From Paeniglutamicibacter psychrophenolicus (lineage in GTDB: Bacteria; Actinomycetota; Actinomycetes; Actinomycetales; Micrococcaceae), in NCBI RefSeq assembly GCF_030812255.1, contig NZ_JAUSSH010000003.1:1-64000 (forward strand): a stretch of 64,000 bases of DNA. The letters are read 5' to 3'. Position numbers and translations under genes: made by a program. Below the pieces are notes generated by a model. That model did no database searches and was not told the DNA's origin. It saw nothing but the letters and a program-made list of their open reading frames with translations. Below are positions 10,310-18,656 of this stretch, in pieces (positions within the stretch are counted from its first letter, which is position 1; each line of letters opens with the position of its first letter).

Positions 10310-10821
10310 TCGAAAACGAAACTATCACACGATCCGGCCCGGCACCGTTTGTGACCTTGGGCACCGGCAGGTTGCGCCCGGCGGCGCGGACCGGGGCTCG
10401 TTCGATGTGTTCCCGATGACCGGTTCCGATCGAATCGGGCCTCTTCTCGGCGGGTTTCCGGCCCTCTGGGCGCGCTCGGGGCCGCGATCGCGGCGGGTTC
10501 CCGTCCGGGCAGAAACTGCCGGTGCTGCTCAAGCCCGGAGCATCATCGGGCGGATCCTTTCCGTGCAGGTTCGCCGGCGGGTGCGGGACTTCGCGCCATT
10601 CCCCGGAGTGTGGCAAAATGGATTCTTGGGTCTACTGGGTTCTGCTCCTGCCGCAGGGGGAACGAGTCAACAGTTGGACCAGCCGTCGATCCGCAAACGG
10701 ATCGCGGTACCAAACTTCGGACCGCCACATCTTTTTCCGGGCGCACTCGTGCGCCCCGGGGAACAATTACGGTCCGTGTCTAAGATAGGTGACCTGCGGC
10801 GTCTATCTAGGAGATGCATTC
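10310..10821 (+). other. Divergent intergenic region between thiC and rplS
   Basis: No credible gene. It must hold the thiC promoter on the reverse strand and the rplS promoter on the forward strand. GGCAAAATGGA at 10612-10622 matches the rpsP upstream motif and may be the rplS -10 region, leaving a leader of roughly 190 bases. A long leader would be compatible with r-protein autoregulation, but I could not fold one convincingly. A ribosome-binding site AGGAG lies at 10809-10813. Confidence 0.45.
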
Positions 10822-11181
10822 ATGCATATTCTCGACTCTGTCGATGCAGCCTCGCTGCGCAGCGATGTTCCTGACTTCCGCCCGGGCGATACCGTCAAGG
10901 TCCATGTCAACATCATCGAAGGCAAGAACACACGTGTTCAGGTTTTCCAGGGCTTCGTCCTTGGTCGCCAGGGCCGCGGCGTGGGCGAAACCTTCACCGT
11001 TCGCAAGGTCTCCTTCGGCGTCGGCGTAGAGCGCACCTTCCCGGTGCACTCCCCGGTCCTCGAAAAGATCGAACTGGTTTCCCGCGGCGACGTTCGCCGT
11101 GCGAAGCTGTTCTACATGCGCGATCGCCACGGCAAGGCCGCGAAGATCCGCGAAAAGCGCGACTTCCGGACCGCCAAGTAG
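10822..11181 (+). CDS. rplS: 50S ribosomal protein L19
   Basis: A 119-residue large-subunit protein located at the 30S-50S interface. It begins [19 protein letters not shown] and carries the L19 signature [25 protein letters not shown], and the C-terminal [18 protein letters not shown]. The ATG at 10822 follows AGGAG with 8 bases spacing. The first of two signal peptidase genes follows after 60 bases. Confidence 0.97.
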   Translation: MHILDSVDAASLRSDVPDFRPGDTVKVHVNIIEGKNTRVQVFQGFVLGRQGRGVGETFTVRKVSFGVGVERTFPVHSPVLEKIELVSRGDVRRAKLFYMRDRHGKAAKIREKRDFRTAK

Positions 11182-11241
11182 CCAGAAAAACGAGAGCCTT
11201 CGTCTTCGCGGCCCCCGGGGCTGCGGAGATGGGGATCCATC

Positions 11242-11913
11242 GTGGATCGATCTACTGAATCGGAAAGTTCTTCCGCTTCGACAAAGCGCCGGTCTCCTTC
11301 GAGGGGCTGGCGCTTTGTCGTTGGCGCGCTTGCAGCGGCGGCGCTGATCACCCTGGTCGTTCGTGCCACCGTCGTTGACTTCTTCTATATCGGGTCCACT
11401 TCCATGGAATCCACGTTGAACCCGGGTAATGGGCTGCTGGTGAACCGGCTTGCCTACAAGGACGCCGAGATCCAGCGCGGGGACGTGGTCATCTTTGACG
11501 GCCGCGGTTCCTTCCTGCCCTACCAGCGCCCCGGTGCCCTCGATTCCCTGGCCTGGGCGCTGCGCCTTGCCGGCAAGGATGCGGTGTACGTCAAGCGCGT
11601 CATCGGCGTCGGCGGCGACACCGTCACCTGCTGCGGCCCCGACGGGCGCCTGAGCGTCAACGGCATCCCGCTGGAGGAGCCTTACGTTCTTGAGGGCAAC
11701 AAGCCAAGCGACCTTGAATTCGACGTGAAGATCCCCGAGGGGCGCTTGTGGATCATGGGGGACCACCGCTCGGTGTCCGAGGACTCGCGTGCGCTTCTTG
11801 GTGCACCGGGCGGCGGCATGATTCCCGTCGATCGAGTCATCGGCAAGGTCACCGATGTGATCTGGCCGCTGGATCGCCGGCACCCCGTCGAGGGCCACGC
11901 GCCGGCCCCATAG
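11242..11913 (+). CDS. lepB: Signal peptidase I (first copy)
   Basis: Membrane-bound serine protease that removes signal peptides from Sec and Tat substrates. One N-terminal transmembrane segment (FVVGALAAAALITLVVRA) precedes the catalytic serine in STSMEST. The catalytic lysine lies in AVYVKRVIGVGGD, and the conserved IMGDHRSVSEDSR box is near the C terminus. The start is GTG at 11242. At 223 residues it is normal. A second lepB lies at 16754, with a protease gene inserted between them, so this locus has two paralogues rather than an alternate start of one. Confidence 0.93.
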   Translation: MDRSTESESSSASTKRRSPSRGWRFVVGALAAAALITLVVRATVVDFFYIGSTSMESTLNPGNGLLVNRLAYKDAEIQRGDVVIFDGRGSFLPYQRPGALDSLAWALRLAGKDAVYVKRVIGVGGDTVTCCGPDGRLSVNGIPLEEPYVLEGNKPSDLEFDVKIPEGRLWIMGDHRSVSEDSRALLGAPGGGMIPVDRVIGKVTDVIWPLDRRHPVEGHAPAP

Positions 11914-11918
11914 TTTGG

Positions 11919-11949
11919 AACCCGCCACTGTTGCAGTGGCGGGTTTTTT
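11919..11949 (+). terminator. Rho-independent terminator after the first lepB
   Basis: AACCCGCCACTG and CAGTGGCGGGTT form a perfect stem with a short TTG loop, followed by TTTT. This closes the rplS-lepB message. Confidence 0.9.
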
Positions 11950-12904
11950 ATTGCCCATTCCGAACACGCCCCCTCCGGGCGCCTGATCCATTTCCGCTTG
12001 CACAAACCATTGGATTCCCTTGGGCCGTCATTGAAGTCGAGCTGCCTACGACGGATGATGCCTCGTAAGTTGTCGCTTCCCTCCAAGCTGGTACCTGCCA
12101 CGCGGCAGGCCGACCGAGCGAGGCCGGCAGATCCTTGGATGCTTGCCGTTGCACAGGCCGGCGACGTGCTTGCTTCAACTTCCAAGCGAGGGCCGTCGTG
12201 TTCCTTGAAGATCACCTTCGTCCCGACAAGAAGCCAGATTGCATCTTGGGCCGGGATCGAACGTGGCCGCTGTCTCCAATGGATTGCGTGTCGCTGCAGG
12301 CATCGACCAAGTGCGCCACGCGGTATGGCTGCGTGTGGCCGATGGACGGGGTTGAAGCGGCGGCGTGGCGCGGCATCACACCTTAGTGGTGATAGATCGT
12401 TGGGGCATCCCGTGAAGCAGCCCGAAGGGCGCAATCATCCCCGTCGTGCGCCATGAAAGTTGCTGGAGAGAGACAGTGCACGGTTTTGGTTGGAGATTCA
12501 AGTATCTACATTTAATGTTTAAATCAGCCGACGTGCCGCGGGCGCACCCGGCGCCGAGCAGCAGATTGCTTCGGACGCACATCATCCTGCGCAGGAGCTG
12601 GGAATTTCGAGAAAATTACGCGAGTGGGCCTAGGAATTTTTGCTCGGGCGTGTCGCGGGCGATAGAAGGCCGCCCCTCCAGCCCTGCCCCGGAATTACGC
12701 GGATGTCACCAAAATGATTGATGTGTCAAATTATCCAAAGGGTGGAGATTAGCCCTCTTGATGTTTGGATCTGGATATCTACAGAGGTTAGGGTTTCATT
12801 TTGGTAACACTCATTGCTCGCGGTAGGCCCAATCGGATGTCCCCAACGACAGACGCGGCGCACACAAAAGCGAGGTACCACACCTTGAATTGGGAGAATT
12901 CCAT
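11950..12904 (+). other. Long non-coding interval before the protease gene
   Basis: About 950 bases without a gene I can support. The longest open frames (for example 11998-12456) look like composition artefacts. On the reverse strand, 12230-12345 has tRNA-like fragments: GTGGCGCACTTGGT, which resembles a D-arm, and GTTCGATCCCGG, which resembles a T-arm. No cloverleaf forms. From about 12440 the DNA is visibly richer in A and T than its surroundings. The right end should hold the protease promoter, and GGGAGAA lies just before its ATG. Confidence 0.4.
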
Positions 12905-15847
12905 ATGCACGATTCATCACGTGCTCTACTAAAGCGGGGCAGCATCGCCGCCGCGACCACGGCGTTGGTGATCGGCAGCAGCTTCGCTGCGCCGGCAATC
13001 GCCACCACCACGGCAAGCCCCGAACCTGTATCCACGGAAACTTCGGCGGCCCCCACCACCGAAGCGTCAACGGACGCGAATCAGGCGGCGCTACCAAGCG
13101 GTCTGGAAGAAGCCGTTGAACGCGATCTCGGCATCACCATCGAAGAGTTCTACAAGAACGGTGAGCTGAGCGCGGTTGTTGATTCGCTCACCAAGGAATT
13201 GAAGCAGTCAAAGCTTGTTGCTGACTTTGCAATTGCTGAGAACAAGATCAACGTCACTGTGACGTCGGCGTCACTTAAAGACGTCACCAAGAAGCTCGAC
13301 GAGCTGACCAAGGGCACCGACGTTGAACTCAACATCGTGGCCGAACCCGAGATCGAAGCATCCGTGGCTCCCGAAAAGGTCGAAGCCACGGGCGCTCCCG
13401 AAACCAGCGATGTTCAGTCTCAGATGAAAAAAGAAGTTGCTGAGACGCCTAAGTACCAGGAGAGCGTTGAACCGGTCTTGCCTAAAACGGAGGCAAAGGT
13501 CAGGCCGAAGAGCGCGGAATCACTCTTTCAGGCCTACGTAGACAGCGTCGATTCAAAGACGGTTTCGAAACTTCAGGCAATCATGAAGGACGGCGACGGC
13601 AATTACGTCATCCGGACCGGTGGTGCTGCGAAGCTGGATGACGGCAAGGCGAAGGAAAGCGCCGGCGCCGAAGATGTTCAGTTCAAGAACGCGAAGCTCA
13701 CACCGGAGCAATTCGCATCGAAGTACACCAAGGTCACCATTGAGAGCGTAGAAGGTCCGGCAAAGGCTGCAGCAGACAACGACGTGTTGGGCGGCATAGG
13801 CTATGGAGCACAAACGAGCCCGACTGAGGTTTCTTTGTGCTCAATCGGGTTCAATGGGTTCAACGCAGCCGGTGCGCCGGCAGTTATTTCCGCCGGTCAC
13901 TGCAGCCACGACGGTGATATCACCGATGTGAAGATCATCGAACACGACGGAAAGAACAATCCGATCGCGATTGGTGCTGACCTTGGCACATTCGGTTTTT
14001 CGCAGTTCGGTGGTGTCGATGACTCACCGGTTAATGATCCACAGGCACAGGATCCGGGCAATGTCGGTACCGATATCTCGGTCATCGACAAGATCAATAA
14101 GGATCTGAACCTGAAGGCCATGGTTTCCGACTGGAAGGGTGCTGACGAACGGGATTCCGGCACCAGGGTAACCGGAGTGTCAACGGCTGTCGACGGGACC
14201 AATATTTGCAAGTCTGGCCGTACTACCGGCTGGACGTGCGGAACTGTGGATGAAGTCGGAATCTTCCTAGTGGGTGGATTCAACAATGATGTTCGCGGTG
14301 TTCGTGGTTTCGGCATGGTGAACCCAGGTGGAAGCGAAAAGGCTTTCCAGGGTGACTCGGGCGGATCCGTTATCGCGGGCAACAAGGCAGTCGGTATAAC
14401 CAGCGCTGTCTCCCCATATGACGGGGGACGTGCATACTTCACCGACATCAAGGATGGACTGGCGCACGCCGCCGGCTACTCCATCGCGCTGTTCCTGAAC
14501 GCACCTGCCGTTTCCACTCCGGCAAGCGGCTCGAACGTCTCCGCGGGTGAAACCCTTAACGGCACCGTGGCAGGCGCACCGACCGGTTCGACAGTGCTAA
14601 TCAAGTCGGCCGGCCAGGACGACATTTCCGCCAAGGTTGCCAACGGCAAGTTCACCTTCAAGGCGCCGGCCAAGTTTGGCAAGTTCGACTTCACGCTGCA
14701 GACGATCAACGGCTTCAACGAGTCCACGATCACCGCAGGATCGTTCAACGTCGTCATCGGCGCCCCGGCCATCACCACCCCAAAGAACGACGCCACGCTC
14801 AACGCACCGGTGTCCACCATCTCGGGCACCGGCGTTGCCGGAGCCACCGTGACCCTCACCGGCGATGCCACCGGCACCGCCAAGGTCGCGGCCGACGGCA
14901 CCTGGAGCGTCAAGCTCACCGAGGCACTGTCCTACGGCGAACACTCGATCTCCGCCACCCAGGCGCGCGACGGCCAGACCTCGAAGGCAGTCACCAGCGC
15001 CTTCAAGATCCAGCTTGACGCACCGGCCATCACCACCCCGGCCAACGGCAAGACCTACACCGAGGCACAGAAGGTGGTTGCCGGTACCGGCGTCGCCGGC
15101 GCCGAGGTCAAGTTGACCCTGCCCGATGCCGAACAGGCCCCCGCGGCTGCCACGCAGTTGGTCACCGTCGGCGACGACGGCAAGTGGAGCTTCACGCTGG
15201 AAGACGATGCTGCCCTGTCCTACGGGTCGCACAGCGTCACCGCCGTGCAGAGCGTCGGGGAAACCACCTCGGTCGCCGCCAAGTCCAGCTTCAAGGTGGT
15301 CCCGGTCGCCCCGTCGATCGATTCGCCGACCGATGGCCAGAAGTTCGCCTTCGACAAGGCCCCGAAGACCATCAGCGGCTTCGGCATCAACGGTGCCACC
15401 ATCAAGGTGACAATCGGCGACGCCGAGCTGACCGCAACGGTTGCCGACGGCGCCTGGACCGTCCTGGTTCCGGCCGACCTCAAGTCCGGCGACCACAAGG
15501 TCACCGCAGTGCAGGTCATCGACGAGGTTGCCTCGGCATCCACATCGATCTCCTTCACCCTGGCAGCCGAGCCGAAGCCGGAGCCGACCGAGGAGCCGAC
15601 CGCATCGCCGGAGCCTTCCGAGGCCCCGACCGCGTCGCCGAGGCCCAGCCAGGATCCGGAGCCTTCCAAGGCACCGGTAGCCCCGCAGGGCAACACCAAC
15701 GACGATGACAACGACAGCGACCCGTTGGCCAACACCGGCCCGAACGCCGCACTGCCGTTCATCGCCACCGGCGGCGTCCTGCTGGTCGCAGGCGGAGCGT
15801 TCCTGCTCTTCCGCCGCAAGAACACCAAGGGGCACCACGGTGCCTAA
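12905..15847 (+). CDS. Secreted, cell-wall-anchored S1-type serine protease with Ig-like repeats
   Basis: A 980-residue exported protein. Order: signal peptide ending near AAPAIA; a prodomain-like region (ERDLGITIEEF, residues about 60-300); a trypsin-fold domain with SAGHC (His near 331), DISVI (likely Asp near 390) and GDSGGS (Ser near 485); four Ig-like repeats starting APAVSTP, APAITTP, APAITTP and APSIDSP (about 533-890); a Pro/Glu/Ser/Thr linker; then LANTG (941-945), a membrane helix and FRRKN. The LAxTG-type signal suggests class E sortase anchoring. The TTG at 12890 is less likely than ATG 12905, which follows GGGAGAA. Substrate unknown. A prodomain-like lipoprotein gene follows. Confidence 0.85.
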   Translation: MHDSSRALLKRGSIAAATTALVIGSSFAAPAIATTTASPEPVSTETSAAPTTEASTDANQAALPSGLEEAVERDLGITIEEFYKNGELSAVVDSLTKELKQSKLVADFAIAENKINVTVTSASLKDVTKKLDELTKGTDVELNIVAEPEIEASVAPEKVEATGAPETSDVQSQMKKEVAETPKYQESVEPVLPKTEAKVRPKSAESLFQAYVDSVDSKTVSKLQAIMKDGDGNYVIRTGGAAKLDDGKAKESAGAEDVQFKNAKLTPEQFASKYTKVTIESVEGPAKAAADNDVLGGIGYGAQTSPTEVSLCSIGFNGFNAAGAPAVISAGHCSHDGDITDVKIIEHDGKNNPIAIGADLGTFGFSQFGGVDDSPVNDPQAQDPGNVGTDISVIDKINKDLNLKAMVSDWKGADERDSGTRVTGVSTAVDGTNICKSGRTTGWTCGTVDEVGIFLVGGFNNDVRGVRGFGMVNPGGSEKAFQGDSGGSVIAGNKAVGITSAVSPYDGGRAYFTDIKDGLAHAAGYSIALFLNAPAVSTPASGSNVSAGETLNGTVAGAPTGSTVLIKSAGQDDISAKVANGKFTFKAPAKFGKFDFTLQTINGFNESTITAGSFNVVIGAPAITTPKNDATLNAPVSTISGTGVAGATVTLTGDATGTAKVAADGTWSVKLTEALSYGEHSISATQARDGQTSKAVTSAFKIQLDAPAITTPANGKTYTEAQKVVAGTGVAGAEVKLTLPDAEQAPAAATQLVTVGDDGKWSFTLEDDAALSYGSHSVTAVQSVGETTSVAAKSSFKVVPVAPSIDSPTDGQKFAFDKAPKTISGFGINGATIKVTIGDAELTATVADGAWTVLVPADLKSGDHKVTAVQVIDEVASASTSISFTLAAEPKPEPTEEPTASPEPSEAPTASPRPSQDPEPSKAPVAPQGNTNDDDNDSDPLANTGPNAALPFIATGGVLLVAGGAFLLFRRKNTKGHHGA

Positions 15848-15879
15848 CCACTTGGTTCTCGGCTAGCCGGGACCCGTGA

Positions 15880-15936
15880 GCGCGGGGGCCTTTCGCGGAA
15901 TTGCTTGCAATTCCCTGGGAGGCCCCCGCCGCTTTT
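15880..15936 (+). terminator. Terminator after the protease gene
   Basis: GCGGGGGCCT (about 15881-15891) pairs with AGGCCCCCGC, enclosing an inner GGAATTGC/GCAATTCC stem. The sequence GCTTTTCCC follows. Confidence 0.8.
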
Positions 15937-15973
15937 CCCACGAGCCTGTCAGCAAACACCCCAGATGGGCCCC

Positions 15974-15979
15974 TAGACT
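15974..15979 (+). promoter_or_regulatory. -10 element for the lipoprotein gene
   Basis: TAGACT in the context CCTAGACTCG, identical over 8-10 bases to the element before the M20 hydrolase. A leader of about 23 bases would include AGAAGGTGG, a good ribosome-binding site for the ATG at 16009. No clear -35 box is seen. Confidence 0.4.
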
Positions 15980-16008
15980 CGGCCCGAAGAAGAAGGTGGT
16001 CATCACAC

Positions 16009-16569
16009 ATGAAGAACCCCACGACACGCGTTGCCCTGGGCGGGGCCGCATTGGCTGCGGCGCTGCTGCTTTCGGCCTGCGGGTACGAGGCCGGTGCCCC
16101 GGCCTCGTCCGACCCGACAGGTCCGGCATCCGTCAGCAGCGCGCCCGAGCAGAGCCAGGACCCCCAATTGCTTCAACTCAATGAAACCCTCAAGGACACC
16201 CTGGGGGACAAGTACTCCGAGGCGTGGATCGCCGACAACAAGCTGCACGTTGCGGTCACCGACAAGGCCGCCGAGGCCACGGTCACCGAGGCCGGCGCGG
16301 TGGCGCACTTGGCCAAGTACAACGCGGCCGAACTCGACGCCGCGATCGGTAAGATCATGGCGTGGCAGCGCGAGCAGGGCGGAACCGTCGCCACCGCCAT
16401 CCACCGCTACGTCCCCTCCGGGCGCAACGGATCGATCACCCTGGCCGTGGACCCGTCCCAGCTCGAAACCGTCAAAAAGGGCCTGGCCGCCGCCGATGTC
16501 ACCGGCGGCATCTCGCTGGTCTTCGAGGAATCGGCCGGCCCGGCTTCCCCGGCGGCGAGCACCAACTAG
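16009..16569 (+). CDS. Lipoprotein resembling a stand-alone S1-protease prodomain
   Basis: A 186-residue lipoprotein. The signal peptide ends in the lipobox LLSAC, so the mature protein is membrane-attached by a lipidated cysteine. The body (LGDKYSEAWI, KLHVAVTDKAAEATV, YNAAELDAAIGKIMAW, ITLAVDPSQLETVKKG) follows the pattern of alpha-lytic protease/streptogrisin prodomains, which fold and then inhibit their own protease. No protease domain is attached. It lies directly downstream of the large S1 protease gene, but has its own promoter element and is separated by a terminator. A role as trans-acting foldase or inhibitor is an inference. ATG 16009 gives a canonical signal peptide. Confidence 0.7.
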   Translation: MKNPTTRVALGGAALAAALLLSACGYEAGAPASSDPTGPASVSSAPEQSQDPQLLQLNETLKDTLGDKYSEAWIADNKLHVAVTDKAAEATVTEAGAVAHLAKYNAAELDAAIGKIMAWQREQGGTVATAIHRYVPSGRNGSITLAVDPSQLETVKKGLAAADVTGGISLVFEESAGPASPAASTN

Positions 16570-16753
16570 GCCGCACCATGGTGTGTGGCGCGCCTTGCGG
16601 CATCCGCAGGCGCGCCATACGGCTCCCACTGGCCGTGCGACGTAGGGTGGTAGCTGAGGGACCGTGATTCGTTTCCGCCTGCCTGAAGGGGCGGTCGGGC
16701 TCGGGTGCGGCCCGCATTGCCAGAGACAAGAACTTGAAAGGGCCTGCACCCAC

Positions 16754-17470
16754 GTGAGCCACGCCAGCGACCCAGCCGCAACACCGGAGCAACCGGGCAA
16801 AAAAAGAAATCCCGTATGGGCAGCGGTCCGCGAGGTCTTGATCATCGTCGTGGTCGCCCTGGTGATCTCACTGGTCGTCAAGACGTTCTTCTTCCGCGCC
16901 TTCTACATCCCCTCGGGATCGATGGAAGAAACCCTGCAGGTCAACGACCGCATCTTTGCCAACCTCATGGCTCCCGGCCCCTTCGAGCTCAACCGCGGCG
17001 ACGTGGTGGTCTTCCGCGACGAGGAGGGCTGGCTGCCCCCGATCCCTGCCACGGCCACCAACCCGGTGACCGAATTCTTCACCTTCGTCGGCCTGGTGCC
17101 GGACCCGTCCAACCAGCACCTGATCAAGCGGATCATCGGCATGCCGGGGGACACCGTGGCCTGCTGTTCCGCCGACGGGAAGCTGACCGTCAACGGCACG
17201 GCAATCACCGAGACCTACATCTTCGACGGTGACAACCCCTCGGACTCCGAGTTCACCAAGACCGTGCCCGAGGGCAAGCTCTGGGTCATGGGGGACCACC
17301 GCGCGGCCTCCGCGGACTCCCGCTACCACGAGGAGCTGCAGGGCGGCTTCGTGGACATCTCCTCGGTCGAGGGGCGCGCCGCGGTGATTTCCTGGCCGCT
17401 GGACCGCCTCGGTTCGATCTCCGGTCACCACGAGGTCTTCGCCAATATCCCGGCCCCGGCCAGCAAATGA
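16754..17470 (+). CDS. lepB: Signal peptidase I (second copy)
   Basis: Second leader peptidase. A membrane anchor (VLIIVVVALVISLVVKTFF) is followed by the catalytic serine in IPSGSMEETL and the catalytic lysine in LIKRIIGMPGD. The box WVMGDHRAASADSR is conserved. It is somewhat longer than the first copy because of an insertion around PATATNPVTEFFTFVGLV. The GTG start at 16754 (VSHASDPAATPEQP) is preferred; the open frame extends further upstream without homology. The stop overlaps the rnhB start, placing this copy in the rnhB-DUF2469 operon. Confidence 0.92.
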   Translation: MSHASDPAATPEQPGKKRNPVWAAVREVLIIVVVALVISLVVKTFFFRAFYIPSGSMEETLQVNDRIFANLMAPGPFELNRGDVVVFRDEEGWLPPIPATATNPVTEFFTFVGLVPDPSNQHLIKRIIGMPGDTVACCSADGKLTVNGTAITETYIFDGDNPSDSEFTKTVPEGKLWVMGDHRAASADSRYHEELQGGFVDISSVEGRAAVISWPLDRLGSISGHHEVFANIPAPASK

Positions 17471-18207
17471 GCCCGGCCGCCCCGACCCTGGAACACGAAC
17501 TGGCCCTGGCCGCCGGCGGGGGGCACCGCTTCATCGGCGCCGCCGACGAGGTGGGGCGCGGTTCGCTGGCCGGACCGGTGTCCGTGGGCTATATCGTGAT
17601 CGACCCCGCGGCGGTTCCCGAGCTGCCCGGGGTGCGGGATTCGAAGCTGCTCTCCGACGCCGTGCGCCACGAACTGGCCCCGGCGATCAAGTCCTGGGCC
17701 GCGGCCTGGGGCGTGGGGCACGCCAGCGCCGCGGAAATCGACGCCCTGGGCCTGGTCCCGGCCCTGCGCCTGGCCGGGTACCGCGCCGCCACCGCAGCGC
17801 ACCGGGTGCAGCAGGCCGACGCGGTGCTGCTGGACGGGAACCTCGACTGGCTCTCGGCCACCGTCCAACCCACGCTGCTCGATTCCCTGGTGCCCGGATT
17901 CGGGGAACCGGCGGACATCGACGGGCTGCTGATTCCCGTCCGCACCTTGGTCAAGGGCGACCTGCTGGCGCTGTCCATCGCCGCGGCGTCCATTTTGGCC
18001 AAAGTCGAACGTGACGACCTCATGGATGGTTACGATCGCGATTACCCGGCGTACGGTTGGATACAGAACAAGGGGTATGGCACCGCCGCCCACCGGGCGG
18101 GCATCCTCGCGCACGGCGCGAGCGAGTACCACCGCAAGACCTGGCAGCTGACACCCAAGTCGCCGGGACCTACCACCAAGGCGAAGGGCGAGGGGAGAAC
18201 ACCATGA
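17467..18207 (+). CDS. rnhB: Ribonuclease HII
   Basis: Cleaves RNA in RNA-DNA hybrids and at single embedded ribonucleotides, starting ribonucleotide excision repair. The first catalytic motif AADEVGRGSLAGPV is near residue 25, DSKLLS follows, then the later acidic residue in LLDGNLDWL and the SILAKVERDD segment. Length 246 is slightly above average because of a charged tail. The ATG overlaps the lepB stop (ATGA), and its own stop overlaps the start of the DUF2469 gene, so the three genes are translationally coupled. Confidence 0.95.
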   Translation: MSPAAPTLEHELALAAGGGHRFIGAADEVGRGSLAGPVSVGYIVIDPAAVPELPGVRDSKLLSDAVRHELAPAIKSWAAAWGVGHASAAEIDALGLVPALRLAGYRAATAAHRVQQADAVLLDGNLDWLSATVQPTLLDSLVPGFGEPADIDGLLIPVRTLVKGDLLALSIAAASILAKVERDDLMDGYDRDYPAYGWIQNKGYGTAAHRAGILAHGASEYHRKTWQLTPKSPGPTTKAKGEGRTP

Positions 18208-18524
18208 GTGCCGAAGACCTGGAAAACTACGAAGCGGAACTCGAGCTGCAGCTCTACCGCGAATACAAGGACGTGGCGAACCTCTTCAATTACGTCGTGG
18301 AAACCGAACGGCGTTTTTACCTGGCCAACAACGTGGACCTCAAGACCCGCTCGGCCGACGGCGAGGTCTTCTTCGACCTCACGCTCACCGACGCCTGGGT
18401 CTGGGACGTCTACCGCACCGGCCGCTTCGTCCAATCGGTGCGCATCGTGACCTTCAAGGACGTGAACATCGAGGAACTGAACCGCGTCGATGACCTCTCC
18501 ATCCCCAAGGACGGGCTGAACTAG
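18204..18524 (+). CDS. DUF2469 family protein
   Basis: A 106-residue acidic cytoplasmic protein conserved in actinobacteria directly after rnhB. It begins MSAEDLENYEAELELQLYRE and contains FNYVVETERRFYLAN and DAWVWDVYR. No function is established to my knowledge. The ATGA overlap with rnhB shows coupled translation. An imperfect inverted repeat at 18541-18581 (CCCCCGA/TCGGGGG) may end the operon. Confidence 0.92.
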   Translation: MSAEDLENYEAELELQLYREYKDVANLFNYVVETERRFYLANNVDLKTRSADGEVFFDLTLTDAWVWDVYRTGRFVQSVRIVTFKDVNIEELNRVDDLSIPKDGLN

Positions 18525-18585
18525 GCCGCACCGCCACCTGCCCCCGATGCCGCGCACGCGTTTTGTGCCCGGACTCGGGGGGGCA

Positions 18586-18613
18586 TTGTCGTTCGCGGCG
18601 ACGCTGCTACGCT
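18586..18613 (+). promoter_or_regulatory. Predicted promoter of the 18.6-kb unknown-function cluster
   Basis: TTGTCG (18586-18591) and TACGCT (18608-18613) are separated by 16 bases and lie about 44 bases upstream of the ATG at 18657. This suggests that the cluster is transcribed separately from rnhB. Confidence 0.45.
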
Positions 18614-18656
18614 CGACCAAAACATTGTTCCGGGCCCCCACAGCGAGGAAGCACGC

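Noticed and set aside
11998-12456. 152-residue forward frame in the gap before the protease
   Set aside because: No ribosome-binding site, no similarity, and the composition does not show coding bias.
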